Assembly (NCBI RefSeq): GCF_016545825.1
Contig: NC_052615.1
Span: 29,013,088 to 29,077,087, forward strand
Source of the DNA: Eucalyptus grandis
Lineage: Eukaryota; Streptophyta; Magnoliopsida; Myrtales; Myrtaceae
Reading direction: 5' to 3'
Length of the DNA stretch: 64,000 nt
The notes under the pieces were generated by a model that worked only from the letters and a program-made list of their open reading frames with translations, was not told the DNA's origin and searched no databases. Position numbers and translations under genes: made by a program. Of the stretch, positions 43,524-55,500 are shown in pieces (position 1 is the first letter of the stretch; every line of letters begins with the position of its first letter).

Positions 43524-45011
43524 ATGGAAGCCTCCGTCGCCCTCTCCCGCATAGGCCTCGCCGGGCTCGCCGTGATGGGCCAGAACCTCGCCCTCAACGT
43601 CGCCGACAAGGGCTTCCCCATCTCCGTCTACAACCGCACGGCCTCCAAGGTCGACGAGACCCTCGACCGCGCCGCCGCCGAGGGCGGCCTCCCGCTCTCC
43701 GGCCACTACTCCCCGCGCGACTTCGTGCTCTCCATCCGCCCCCCGCGCTCCGTCATCATCCTCGTCAAGGCCGGCGCCCCCGTCGACCAGACCATCGCGG
43801 CCCTCGCCGACCACATGTCCCCCGGCGACTGCATCATCGACGGCGGCAACGAGTGGTACGAGAACACCGAGCGCCGCATCGCCGAGGCCTCCCGGCGGGG
43901 GCTCCTCTACCTCGGCATGGGGGTCAGCGGCGGCGAGGAGGGCGCCCGCCACGGCCCGTCGCTGATGCCCGGCGGATCCTTGGAGGCCTACGAGAACGTC
44001 AAGGAGATCCTGCACAAGGTCGCCGCCCAGGTGGACGACGGGCCTTGCGTCACTTACATTGGCGAAGGCGGGTCGGGGAATTTCGTCAAGATGGTGCACA
44101 ACGGGATCGAGTACGGCGATATGCAGCTGATCTCGGAGGCCTACGATGTGTTGAAGAACGTGGGCGGGCTGTCGAACGAGGAGCTCGCCGCCATCTTCGA
44201 CGAGTGGAACAGGGGAGAGCTCGAGAGCTTCTTGATCGAGATCACGGCGGACATCTTCAAGGTGAAGGATGAGTATGGCGATGGGGAGTTGGTGGATAAG
44301 ATTCTGGATAAGACCGGGATGAAGGGCACGGGGAAGTGGACGGTGCAGCAGGCGGCGGAGCTGTCCGTGGCCGCGCCCACGATCGCCGCGTCCCTCGATT
44401 GCAGGTACCTGAGCGGGTTGAAGGAGGAGCGGGAGAGCGCGAGCAAGATCTTGAAGGAGGCAGGGTTGAAGGAGGACGTGGAGTTCGTGAGGAGCGGTAT
44501 CGATAAGAAGAGATTGATTGATGATGTGAGGCAGGCGTTATATGCCTCGAAGATATGTAGCTATGCGCAGGGTATGAATCTGTTGAGGGCGAAGAGCATC
44601 GAGAAAGATTGGAACTTGAATTTCGGGGAGTTGGCGAGGATTTGGAAAGGTGGGTGCATTATCAGAGCCGTGTTTCTCGATCGGATCAAGAAGGCTTATC
44701 AGAGGAATCCAAACTTGGCGAGCTTGGTCGTGGACCCTGAGTTTGCGAGGGAGATGGTGCAGAGGCAAGCTGCGTGGAGGAGAGTTGTGGGATTGGCGAT
44801 CTCGGCTGGGATTAGCACACCGGGAATGTGTGCGAGCCTTTCTTATTTCGATACTTACAGGCGCGCGAGGCTTCCGGCGAACCTCGTCCAGGCTCAGAGG
44901 GACTTGTTCGGGGCACATACCTATGAGAGGATTGATCGCCCCGGGTCTTTCCACACTGAATGGACAAAACTTGCTCGAAAGAGTGGTGCTGGTGTAGGTT
45001 CTCTTAACTGA
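43524..45011 (+). CDS. PGD: 6-phosphogluconate dehydrogenase, decarboxylating
   Basis: Oxidative pentose phosphate pathway enzyme that converts 6-phosphogluconate and NADP+ to ribulose 5-phosphate, CO2 and NADPH. Single intronless frame of 495 residues, full length for plant isoforms. The NADP-binding loop is GLAGLAVMG (11-19), the 2'-phosphate site NRT 37-39, the substrate loop SGGEEGARHGPSLMPGG (135-151), catalytic Lys189 in GNFVKM, and HNGIEY 192-197. The C-terminus ends SLN, not the peroxisomal SKI tail of PGD2-type enzymes, and there is no long transit peptide. It therefore belongs with cytosolic/plastidial PGD1/3-type forms; location is inferred. The first ~500 bp are extremely GC-rich with nearly all third positions G or C, and GC falls toward the 3' end. 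The start is the family's usual one. Confidence 0.97.
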   Translation: MEASVALSRIGLAGLAVMGQNLALNVADKGFPISVYNRTASKVDETLDRAAAEGGLPLSGHYSPRDFVLSIRPPRSVIILVKAGAPVDQTIAALADHMSPGDCIIDGGNEWYENTERRIAEASRRGLLYLGMGVSGGEEGARHGPSLMPGGSLEAYENVKEILHKVAAQVDDGPCVTYIGEGGSGNFVKMVHNGIEYGDMQLISEAYDVLKNVGGLSNEELAAIFDEWNRGELESFLIEITADIFKVKDEYGDGELVDKILDKTGMKGTGKWTVQQAAELSVAAPTIAASLDCRYLSGLKEERESASKILKEAGLKEDVEFVRSGIDKKRLIDDVRQALYASKICSYAQGMNLLRAKSIEKDWNLNFGELARIWKGGCIIRAVFLDRIKKAYQRNPNLASLVVDPEFAREMVQRQAAWRRVVGLAISAGISTPGMCASLSYFDTYRRARLPANLVQAQRDLFGAHTYERIDRPGSFHTEWTKLARKSGAGVGSLN

Positions 45012-46833
45012 TCTGTTGTCAGTAGATTGCCCCATTGTTTGTCTGGATCAGGTCTTGCCAACGGTTTGATTTGAATTAGAGATGTAATTCTCACTGAATA
45101 TTCCTGGTTAGGCATTACAATTGTTGTTCAGCCTTGAGGTTTTCGTTGTTACAAATAAGAAATGCATGCCTAAAGCCTTTCCATATGCCAATCTGCTATA
45201 CACTCTGCAGTTTCTCGTCCAGTCAAATTGCATATACTCGATGTTATGTCGAGTTGGAGTATATTTGTTCCTTCATATACTTAAGAGTGAGTGATGAAGT
45301 GTTGGCCCGAGCAAATGCTGCCTGTTCACCTCTTCACTAAGTCAAGACGGGTAGAAGCCTGCTTTGATTGGAGAGAAGGGGGGGGTGGTGGGAATCGCGT
45401 AGATGCTTATGGAAACATGAAACCTCTTATGAGTTAACACTGCGAATGCTGAAATGCCGAATTCATTTAATGATGGGAGGCTTTGGAGAATGAATTTGTC
45501 TGGGACAACTAGTCTGATATCAGAATGTAGATGCAGTGATTCTGCTTAAACTGTAACTTAACATAAAGGATCTTTAACTTTTAATGGATAGCACAGCTCA
45601 AGGCTTTTCACACTTGTTTTTCATCCTTTCATTATCAATGGGACTTTTATTGATCATGATCACATAATTTCTAGTAATCTGATGATATACCACCATGGAG
45701 TTTACGATCAGGTATAGGAGGTTGAGGCATTTGTGCGCGGAGAGACAGAGAGGGAGAGAGATGCACGAGTTGTTCTCTGGTGCATATCTGGTAATCTTAT
45801 GGAGCATGTGAGGGTGCTGTGATGGGATGCTATGTTTGGGCTTTCCAGTGAATAGTTTCTGATGAGAGTGTTTTTAATTGTACTTAATGGATGGGTGTCA
45901 TCGGTCAAGAGATTGCGAGAGGCATAATCTGATTTAAGTGTCGGCATGTTGTGATTCTAAGTTTTTAACAGAACATGCAAGTATGATGAAGAAAGCACTA
46001 AGGGATTTTAGATTCGATCTGGTGTTGTCTAAAGTCCATGCTCAAACTCGCATCTTGAATGGGAATGAAGGAGCTACTATTACTTTGGTTCTGCTTAGAT
46101 ATAATTATGGCTGTGTCCAAAGGCCTATAGATTTGATCTTCATCCCCACACAATTGGGACATTGGATATGGCCGATTCATACAGCTCTATTGACTCGCAG
46201 CCTGAGGATTGCATATTAGGATGACGTCTTGATGGTGGTATAGAAGAATTCTTGACGGACCCTCTCTTTCTTCTGGCCTGAACATCGATGGTGCTGTTGC
46301 TTTCTCTCAGGAGATGCTTTCCTGTGATATTTAGATGCTTTCTTGTTGGCAACTCTTCTCCATGGAAACAGACAAGACAGAGTTGTGAGGCTTTCAAAAT
46401 CATCGGTTGGTGGGATACCTGTTTAGCTTCTCCCTGTACCTTGCACGAATATTCTCTCGTCCTGTCCGTATTTTAATACCTCCGTTGCAGAGGATGTTGA
46501 AATGGACAGTCCAATTTCGCAAGACAAACTGCTCCACATGAAAGATCGCTTGCAATTAGGATGAGTTCACGGAGTCTTGACTCATCTCAATGGTCGTTGC
46601 CTATTAGGGTATGACATTCCATGAAAATTAAATTCATGTACCCATGCGTATTGGGTTTTTCTATGGTTCCTCGACGAACCGTTTGCTGATGGATTAGAGG
46701 TTTGGTAGCCGTCACTGAAATTGTCAACCATGAACGGATATGTCTCGCTTAACCGGTCTCTGAAAAGATATCTCTTTTGGCCATTTTTGTGCTACGATAT
46801 TTTGTGCCAAAATCATGGTGAATGTGCATTTGG
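45012..46833. other. 6PGDH 3' flank and intergenic DNA
   Basis: The first part is probably 3' UTR. Short frames (for example 45938-46219) are without family signature. No repeat structure recognised. Confidence 0.45.
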
Positions 46834-47262
46834 GAAAATTTTCAAAAAAGTCATAAACCTATTACGTTATTATCAATTGAGTTCATAATAATATTTTTCA
46901 CGTTTTTTCAATTGCATCTATTTGATCAATTTTAGTCCAAAATCATTGTTTTGGATGCTAAGGCATGTTTGGCAATATTCCTAATATTTTGCTTTTCTAT
47001 TGTTTTGTTTTCTTGAATAAAAAAAGAATATAAATTCATTTGGTAATGTCAATCAATTTTTCCATTTCCCGGAATAAAAATGTAGTTGGGGAATAAGCTT
47101 GGATCGAAAATAAGAAGAAAAAAAATAGCTTCTAATTTTCAAGAACAATTTTTAGAAGCAAGTTTTTTTTTTTTTTCATTTTTCTTCTTCCTTGCCGCCC
47201 GTCACCCCTTGGCATGACCCCTTATTGTTTGACCACCACCAGCTGCAATCATTGGCCGGTTG

Positions 47263-47270
47263 ATTGTCGC
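47263..47270. repeat. Left 8-bp target site duplication ATTGTCGC
   Basis: ATTGTCGC precedes the element start TAGGGGTG and is repeated exactly at 48241-48248. Eight bases is the hAT superfamily length. Confidence 0.92.
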
Positions 47271-48240
47271 TAGGGGTGAACATAGTCCGGGTTAGGCCGG
47301 TCTACCCCATAACCCTAGAACCAACCAATCTACATAGTGTTGGTCCTCAATTTTTGGGACCGATGATCGACCTATTGAGCTTGGGATTAAGGACCAAACC
47401 GACTCAATGGGTTTAGTCCGGTTCTAGGGTCAATCGATAATTTTTTATTTCATTTTTTATACTCCTTAAAAAAACGATTGAGGACCAGACTAATCCAATG
47501 AGTTCGGTTAGGTTTCAAGGTCAACCCAAGACCAATCAATAATTTTTATTTTATTTTTTGTACTCCTTAAAAAGGCAACCGATGACCGTACTGACCAAAT
47601 GGGTTCGATGATAAGTGAGCTCAGCTAAAGAAGGCAAGCAATGAGGGTTAAGTGGGGTAAGTGTTGAATAGAATGGGCATCGAATGTCAAGCAAAAAGCA
47701 ACAAGCCAAGTGAGCATCAAGCGGCGAGTGGCATGAGTGACCCAAAGCGAGCAAGGCGAGTGTCAAGTGGCGATCTTTCGATTTTGGCAAATTGAAGACT
47801 AAGAGGACAAATAAGATAGAAGAGAACCAATATTAAAGGAGGATACCATAAGGTGCATTTTTGGACGCCGTGAGAACTCCTCACAAAAACATTTTCCTCC
47901 GTAAATTATAATTATTAATGTCGTAAAAGAAATTAAAAATCTAAGTTATTAAATAACAATGTGAAATTACTTGAATTCTCACTAAAGAGCTGTTTAATGT
48001 TATTGACGCTATTTATTTTAAGATTTCTCTATATAAAAAAATTATAAATAATATTATATATATTAGGGTTGGTCAGAGTTGGACCAACTTGGAACTTTAG
48101 AATCGAGAATCAACCCGCACAATGTTGGTCCATGAATTTTAGGACCGATGATCGACCTAGTCTCCCTAGGATCGGGATTGGCAGAGTTGGGCTGGTCCAG
48201 GGTCGATTTAGGGTTAACCTTGGACCGATGCCCACCCCTA
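47271..48240. mobile_element. Non-autonomous hAT-type element with 8-bp TSD
   Basis: It begins TAGGGGTGAACATAGTCCGG and ends GGACCGATGCCCACCCCTA. TAGGGGTG and CACCCCTA are exact inverted ends, and the 8-bp duplication ATTGTCGC lies on both sides. The 970-bp interior has repeated phrases like GACCGATGATCGACCTA and no transposase frame, so it must have moved with help from an autonomous hAT. Confidence 0.9.
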
Positions 48241-48600
48241 ATTGTCGCCCACTAACAGGCCAATCATCGCCGCTCGCCCGCCGATTGTGCCATTGCCACC
48301 ACCAACTAATTACTACAGCTGGCTAGCCACCAATAAGAAAAGAAAAAAAAAAAGAAAGAAATCTTAAAAATTATTAAAAAATGAAAAGAAATTATTCGTT
48401 ACAAAAAAAAATTTGTGGATCATACTAAACATAATCTTGTTCTTTTTTTTATTCTAATTATAGAAATTTTATATAGTCGTCAAACGCATTCTTTTACTCA
48501 TAAATTCTTCTAGGAAATAAAAATAGAAAAAAACTATTTCTAAAAAGAAATTGTTCCTCACGTTACCAAATGGATCATAAATGAAATGTCAATGGATACT

Positions 48601-49165
48601 TAGGGCCTATTTGGCAATGTTTATATTCTTTTTGTTTTTTTTATTCGTTTGTTCCCTAGAACAGAAAAGAAAAAAGAATAAAAATCCATTTGGTAATATC
48701 AATCAATTTTTCTATTCCCGGCATTAGAAAAGTGGTCAAAGAATAGAGTTGAAGCAAAAATAAGAAGTAAAATAAAAAATAATTTCTTGTTCCTAAAAAT
48801 AATTTTTAGAAAAATTTTTATTTTTCTTTTCTTCTTTCTTGCCACCTGCCGCTCACCAATGTCGCCCCATGCTATCCAGTGGTTGCCACCACACTAGCTA
48901 CCAATAAGAAAAGAAAAAAAGAAAAAAATCTTATAAAATTATTAAAAAACTAAAATAAATCATATGTTAGTAAAAAAATTATGGATCGTACCAAACACAT
49001 TTCTTTTTTTTTTTTTTTTTTCAATTTGGAAAATAAAAATTTTTATATAGTTATCAAAACGTTTTTTTTTTTACTCGAAATTATTTCGGGGAAATAGAAA
49101 TAGAAAAATATTATTTCTGAAAAAAATTATTCTCCAAAGTATAAATGTTACCAAACAGACCCTAA
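48601..49165. mobile_element. MITE copy B (TTTGGCAAT ends)
   Basis: The ends AGGGCCTATTTGGCAATGTT and AATGTTACCAAACAGACCCT are inverted partners over about 24 bp. It stands directly downstream of copy A in the same orientation. The TIR texture (GGGYCTRTTTGG) recalls Tourist/Harbinger or hAT MITEs; I could not fix a target duplication. Confidence 0.65.
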
Positions 49166-49430
49166 TAGTGCTATGTAGGATTATCAACATTGACGTGAAG
49201 AATTTTTATAATTTTTTAAATTAAATTTATTTATTTATTCTTTCTTCTTCTTTTTTATTATCAAGTCTAGCAAGGATCATTGGTTACAAGGCCATTACCG
49301 CCTGCAATATAGGATGACTAGTGTCTATGTGGGTGACTTCCAGCCAAATAGACTCAATTGATGAAACTCGATTAGTAAAATTGACAAGTTTAAAATTCAA
49401 TTAGAAAAGTGAGTAATTATGCTAAAGAGC

Positions 49431-50303
49431 CTCAAGTAGAGCATCTTTTTTAGGGTTTGGCCGCAAGGAGATAACGGAGAAATAGGACTCACCAGGGAGA
49501 AGCTGAGCAGCATCTTGGCCACGATGAGATGCTGCAACTCTAGTTACAAACTTGGTCGACCGCAAAAATAGCAGTTCACCTAAACCCCAAGTACACTCGA
49601 ACAGATGACCTAATATATGTACGGAATCAATAACCCGTTGCCCAAAGTTTTCTTTTTTCAAGCCCCACGAAGTGTCACTGCCTCTCTGAATACCAAATCG
49701 CCCTTTATGTTATTTCTACTCCATATCTATCTTTAATGGATAGATTATTCACACTAACATGGAATTATAAGCATGCAGTGGAGATGTGATTAGTTCAAGT
49801 GGCGTGTTATCATTCTATGATGCACGTAACATTAACTGCAAACTAAGGAAAAATTTCCTGTGTGCGGTTTAAGTCTAACGACTATTCTGCCTCAGAGAGG
49901 ATTGCAATTGCATTCATATGATTAGACAGAGATGGAAGGCACAGAACATTATAAAGGAAGGGTGGTATGTAGTTCAAAACAGACTTCGGATATGCAATTT
50001 GAGTGTAGTTTCACAATGTCAACGTTAAGTAAAAGAGCAACTTCTGGGCAAGCACAAAGCACAATATCCCTAGAATGGCCGGAAAGCGATCAAAGAAAAG
50101 GAAAGAAGGTGTTCTTCTCCTCTGTTTTCAGGTACTTAGTATGAAGACCAATATAATCTGCTGTAAATGGATTCATAATTTCATATCAGCAAGCTCAAAC
50201 CGAAATGCCCAGCTTGTCTTCACCGTCTCGCTTTTTTCCGTGTTGCTCGCACTTCAAGATCCAGTGACAATGGCTCTTGCTCTTGGGCAATGAATGCTCG
50301 GAA
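49431..50303. other. Intergenic DNA downstream of the DUF1191 gene
   Basis: Short frames at 49422-49661 (minus) and 49932-50293 (plus) have no recognisable features. The part nearest 50300 is likely the 3' UTR of the minus-strand gene. Confidence 0.4.
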
Positions 50304-51205
50304 CTACGTTAAACCTCCGTTTTCAAGAACCGGCTGTGTTCTTGTCACTGTCGCGGAAGGCATTTTGCTGCCGCCAACCCATACGGTCTTGAACAGCTCC
50401 CATCGTCGGCCTGTCTCTCCATCACCTGAACTTTCTTTGACCTCGACATCCTCAGAAACATAAAACCCACGTAACACATCGAGGCCATCCCCGCAAATCC
50501 GAGCGCTAAACCAATCACCCAACACTTCCCCCGCTTCCCCTTCCTTGTCTCAGGAGGAATAGGAGCGATGATTGAGAACCGACCCTGATCTTGAGCATAA
50601 CATGTGTATGCTGATCCCATTGCGCTGAGATGTACCGTCCCATTAGCATAAAAGGCCGCGCACTTTCCTGTGGAAGGTTTCCCGCTAGTATTCAACAGAG
50701 CATCGAATTGAATAGATATAGGATTGCCACTCGTTTTGAGGCCAAGCTTGATGATGCTATTAGAATGAATATTAGATGCATCGTACACCTTAAAGCCGAC
50801 GACCGGAGTGATCAGGGAGTACCCAGGCATGGAGTAATACTGGGAGGACCAGTTGCCCAAGTTCTGATACACTATGGCAAGCCTCCTAACGTGAGGGACT
50901 GGCAATGTTCTTGGTGGGAGAGTGAAGCCCCTGAAGTTAGTGCCGTTTCTCCAAAGTGTCCTGCTTCGCAGCCGAATGACCGAAACCTCCACGCCCGACA
51001 AATTAGCGGGCGGGATCGCTCTGTACAGAGAGCCGGTGTGAGGCCGGCGCAGGACCAGCGTTTGGAACGCGGAGTTCTCAACCGATGCATCCAAGGAATT
51101 GGTTTCCATTTTCACCGAGGGACCAGCAGACGCCGGGTAGAAGACGGTGAGAACCAACAGCAAGAGGACCAAGTTCATCTTGAACGTGACCGAGAGGATG
51201 AGCAC
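50304..51205 (-). CDS. DUF1191 family membrane/secreted protein with apparent frameshift
   Basis: Plant-specific protein of unknown function. A hydrophobic signal peptide (about 10-27) leads into a DUF1191 ectodomain with RRPHTGSLYRAIPPANLSGV (54-73), RLRSRTLW, the hallmark VYQNLGNWS (112-120) and several N-glycosylation sites. A membrane helix follows (about 229-251), then a short basic tail. The frame as read ends at 50345 after 286 residues. The reading frame that continues to 50304, giving TVTRTQPVLENGG at the C-terminus, is the one expected for the family. A single missing G in the three-G run at 50399-50401 (minus strand) would account for the switch, about residue 269. It may be a sequencing error, an allele or a real truncation of only the tail. 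Met1 (51205) and Met10 (51178) are both possible starts; Met10 gives the cleaner signal peptide. Confidence 0.85.
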
Positions 51206-52595
51206 ATGAACAGAGGACGCCAGCGGCCACGGTGTCTTAAACGGAAGCGAAGCGGAGGATCAGTCGCAAAAGGATCGAGAGAAAAGAAGTCGCTGGAGGA
51301 GACGTTTCTTTTGTTTAAAGTGATGATTAGTCTTCGAAGCAAACCAGGCATGCTGAGACACGATGAATCCGATGGGTCCTCTCCGAAAGTTGGACCCCAA
51401 AAAGGTCTCTTTTCATCCTGTGGCTGTTGTACCGAGCTTTGACTTGTTGCAGCCTAGCGAAACGCGTCGTGATGAAGGTTGCTGAAAGTTCTTCCAGAAT
51501 GGGTCCCAAATGTTGGAGCACGAACGCATCATTGTGCTAAATTTTTGGGCAAAGTCTCAAAGATTCTCTCAGCCCACTGAATGCGGCAAGGCTACGTGAG
51601 CGTCGGGAACGGGGATTTATCGCTTGACCCTTTGGATTGATTGCTGCTCCCTCTTCCCTCATCTGCTTTCCTTCTTTTAATGGGCTGGCGCTGGCTCGAC
51701 TCAACCCCCAAATTGGAGAGAATTATTTTTTCCGCCACCTCCCCGAATTATACGTCGTGGAATTCTAGATGTAGCAAATTTAAAGACTTTTCCCTAGCCA
51801 ATTTGGCTCTTTCCTATCATGGGCTTGCCAGGGCGACCATAGATAGGTACGCCTTGTGTAGAGAATCGGGAATTGATCGAAGGCCATTCGTTGTACCTAT
51901 CAATTCAGCCTGCATTGATGCACTCGTTCGTTGTGTTTTCCAGGTGCTTATTTGTACGGAAAAAGACTCTCATTTCCCTTATCACGTGCACAACTGAAAA
52001 CAAAGAGAAGTCGTATTTCACAATACCTCAAACATGCTGGTGGCGTCCCCAGCAATCATCACGACGCACGTGAGTGAATATTACATTTATTCAAGCGTAA
52101 AGAATACCTTGCTTCGATACTACCTAACAAAACAGTCATTTAAAAGCCATACTTCTGAGTACATAGTAGCGTCTGCTTGAGTTCCCCATAAATTAGAGTC
52201 AAAATGTGCTGTTGATGACCGATTGGGGCGTTGACCTTTTAAGTGCAGAACGATGGAATAGTGATCTATTTTTTGACTCGGCCCGATTACATCGCCAAAA
52301 TCTTCCCAAGTAAATGGATAAAAAGCTCATCCAGAGAAAGGAGCACCAGATGGAAGGGATTTTGATATATATGAAAACATCATTACACCTAAAGAAAGAG
52401 CACTAATTTGTTTCCCTCCTTGATAGAAACAAGAAAGGGGAAACCAATATTACTGCACTCCGCTTCCCAATCCCAAGCACCTTCCCTTTACAACCACCGA
52501 TAATCCCCACGGAACCGATGCAGCCATTTCGCAGAACCAGTAGATTCTTCAAGCCGACGTCAAAATGAGGGCGCCCCCAAGCATTACCATCAGAT
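51206..52595. other. DUF1191 promoter side and LRB gene 3' flank
   Basis: 51206-51600 is the upstream region of the minus-strand DUF1191 gene. The plus-strand frame at 51641-51997 has no recognised motif. 52330-52595 is likely the 3' UTR of the LRB/POB1 gene. Confidence 0.4.
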
Positions 52596-55500
52596 TCAGG
52601 GAGGAGGGCTTGCTCTGATGGTGAGCTCGGCTCTAAGATGGAGTATGCCATCAATGAAATAGGGGCCATCATCTGACATGAAAGCTGTCCAAGGTATACC
52701 AAAGAGATTACGGTATCCTACAGCCTTCCCACCAGTGAAGGTATAGTTCCCTTTATACTTGCTCACGTACTCCTCGCTTGGCTTTGATCGAGCTGCAAAT
52801 TCATAGTCAACAGCAAAAGCAACTGAACCTTTCTCTTGCATCCCTAAGAACAGGCCAAAACAATGAAAAGAGCTCTGCTGGTCCATGTTGCAATGGGCAG
52901 AGAGGAAGAACCCTTGTCCTCCAAGATGAAATGCCTGAGAATAGACTCGACCAGAAGGAAATAAATGTGTGCATTCCTCTCTCTTCAGGTCTAGGTAAAC
53001 AATGCATTGTTGGCGGGGCAATTCAAACTCCACCACCTTCACTGGGCGATACTTATAAGTCCTCTCCACAAAGCGCCGGTGGATACCATTGGCTTCTTCA
53101 GCAGCTAGTGACCGTTGCCTGTATGGTGCCTCAGCCTTGAAAAAGAGAGCCTCAAGAACAACCTTCGAGGCAAGTTCCGGATCAAAGTCATTGCAACTCA
53201 AAACCTTCCTCAACTTCCGACAGGTCATGTATGGAAAACGGATAAGTCGCCCAAGTTTTGAAGCAAGGACACCTCTTCGCTCCTCTTGTTTAGAATAATG
53301 TGACCTGGTCCACTTGAGAACAAAGTCGTAAACTGCATCCTCAGATGCCACTTGAAGATCATCGCTGGCCAGCACTGCCTCGACACCTGCCAAAGGCAAG
53401 TTCAGCACCTCATCTGGGAACCTGGAAAGCAATCCGACAAATTAGTGAAACAGCACAAAGTCTCAACAGTCAGCTTTTGTACTCTGCTGCAAAGCTTTCA
53501 GCTGAACTAGGATTAATAAAAGCATACATCCTGAAAGAATTGCATATTCACTTCTTTCTCAAACAATCAGTCGACAAAACATAAATTAGGAAAAAAAAAA
53601 AAGACAGGATTTTTTTAACATAGAATACAAAAAGTATCCGTTCCCACTAGGGAAAAGCTGTTGCAGAGATCAGAAAGAAGAAATACTTGAAAAACTCAAT
53701 ATTTATAAGAGATAAGGGGTCTAAAGGAAGAAAAGCTTACTTTGTTATGTCCTTGTAACGTGAAGCAAGAAATTGCTTAGCTGCATCTGTGAGAGGCTGA
53801 ACTGCTTCCGCCATGAGAACACTGGAAGGAAGATCCAAGTAGAGCAATGCAGACTCACAAGTCATAGGTAAGTTCCGCAACAGTCTACTGCAATATCTCA
53901 TGCATGATGCCACCTCAAACTTGTCTGCAGTTATTAAAACGTCCAAAAGAGCTGTCGGTGTGGATGCTGATAAAGTATTACTGTACATATAATTGAGAAG
54001 GTCCATGAAAGCTACTTCCTCTGCTCCACAAATGACAGCAAAAGAAGGAGAAGTTAGTAGAATCAAAATCTAGACATCATATATGCAGTATAGTAGTTAT
54101 TGCCAAAATCTGGTGAGAGTTCAGGTAAGTACCAGATGCATTGATTGTCAAAGTCACATGCCGCTGCTCCGATTCTCTCATCCCATTTGAAAACAGCTAA
54201 AGAATACACTAGATGTCAATCAAACTATCGTGTACGGAAAGCAAAACAGGTAGTAGTACACAGTAACTGAAAATATTCACCTTGTAAAAGAAAGGACTCT
54301 TTGCTGCTAAAATTGGGGAGCTTATGTGCAAGGATTTTACTCTAAGAACTGATGAACACTCCATGGTTAATGATGTACCACCACTTTGCGCAGTTTCATC
54401 ACCTGCAAAAGTCTCTAATTAACATCGAAACAGCACAAACAAATCTAATCATTTTAAAAGAAAAGTAACAAGTGATATAAGATGACAATGAGCAGTGCCG
54501 TAGGCATGGACATCACAGCCAAAGAAAAAAGAAGAATACTTCCAAGGTGATTACTTCTCATAACGACAGCTCCATAGACTATACATACTCTTCCTATTTT
54601 GCAAATGCTGCAAAAACCTCATGTTAGTCCTTCATCTTGAAGAACTACATATCTGAAACTTACAGATAGTACTTTCTCCTAAACTTTAAGTAAAGACAAG
54701 GTCTCCCTCACATTCCCAATGTACAGCCCCTTGAAACAGCTTTCATGTTGTAAATCACCATCTTTTCCTCCTCTAAGGTATAAGAATGTACATAAATCAA
54801 TACCCAGAAAGAACAAAGGACCAGTCACGACCACATGCAAGGGGCATACATATGAACATGATCAGTACCATACGCCACGAAATTCTTAAAATGCACCCAG
54901 CTCTCCTCCAAAGACTACCAAAAAGATTAAGATGAGGATGGCATGATTCACCATTAAAGGTACCAGCTCTTATAAAAAAGAAGCAACATAGAAATACCAA
55001 GTCTTTGTGAACTCATGACGCCATCAGAAGGTGATTCCTCTATCATTGCTACTGCTTCCTCATCCTGATTCTCATACCCAGCACCATCATCTGTATCTGG
55101 CATATTGCAACTCAATATCTGCTCCTCAAACTGAACGGGTTCTAAAACTACAAAGGCAAACAAGTTCCGTCATCATGTGATCATTTTGCCAGAAAGGGGA
55201 ACTATGCTTGGATGACAAATCTCAAGTGAATGAGATAACTAACAGCCAAAGTGACGGAAGATGAACTTCGCCATACAGCAGCAAATGTTTACAATGAATA
55301 CATATTTATGGAGGCAAGAAAAGAAACGTGACTTGTTTCAGTGATCATAGCATAGTTAGAACCTAAACAAGGAATTCCCTTTAAAAAAAAAAAAAAAAAA
55401 AAGAGTTGTAAGTTTCTATTACTCATGAAAACACCAGCTCATCAGGATTCATGGTCATGATAGGTAATTGCATAGTTAGGCTAATACCTCCTTAATGCCC

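Larger units (their letters stand above)
46960..48578. mobile_element. MITE copy A (TTTGGCAAT ends), interrupted by a hAT element
   Basis: The left end AGGCATGTTTGGCAATATTC and right end CGTTACCAAATGGATCAT are inverted partners. The internal phrases CATTTGGTAATGTCAATCAA and ATTTTTAGAA parallel those of copy B at 48601. The hAT-type element at 47271-48240 lies inside it. Confidence 0.65.
46834..49430. mobile_element. Mutator-like MITE serving as host for nested elements
   Basis: The left end (46834-46955, GGGAAAATTTTCAAAAAAGT and TATCAATTGAGTTCATAATA) and right end (about 49170-49430, with ACTCAATTGATGAAACTCGA and a GATTATCAACATTGACGTG core) belong to the same kind of element as 1160-1800. 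All sequence from 46960 to 49165 is made of later insertions. Superfamily is inferred from texture; target duplication not resolved. Confidence 0.45.

Noticed and set aside
43446..44099. 217-codon minus-strand frame
   Set aside because: Antisense shadow of the GC-rich start of 6PGDH.
43304..44272. 322-codon plus-strand frame rich in Arg, Pro and His
   Set aside because: It overlaps the 6PGDH gene in another frame and owes its length to the GC-rich 5' half of that gene; no family signature.
50630..51442. 270-codon plus-strand frame
   Set aside because: Antisense to the DUF1191 gene, which has clear family motifs on the other strand.
51641..51997. 118-codon plus-strand frame
   Set aside because: No recognisable domain; could be an orphan but there is nothing to support it.
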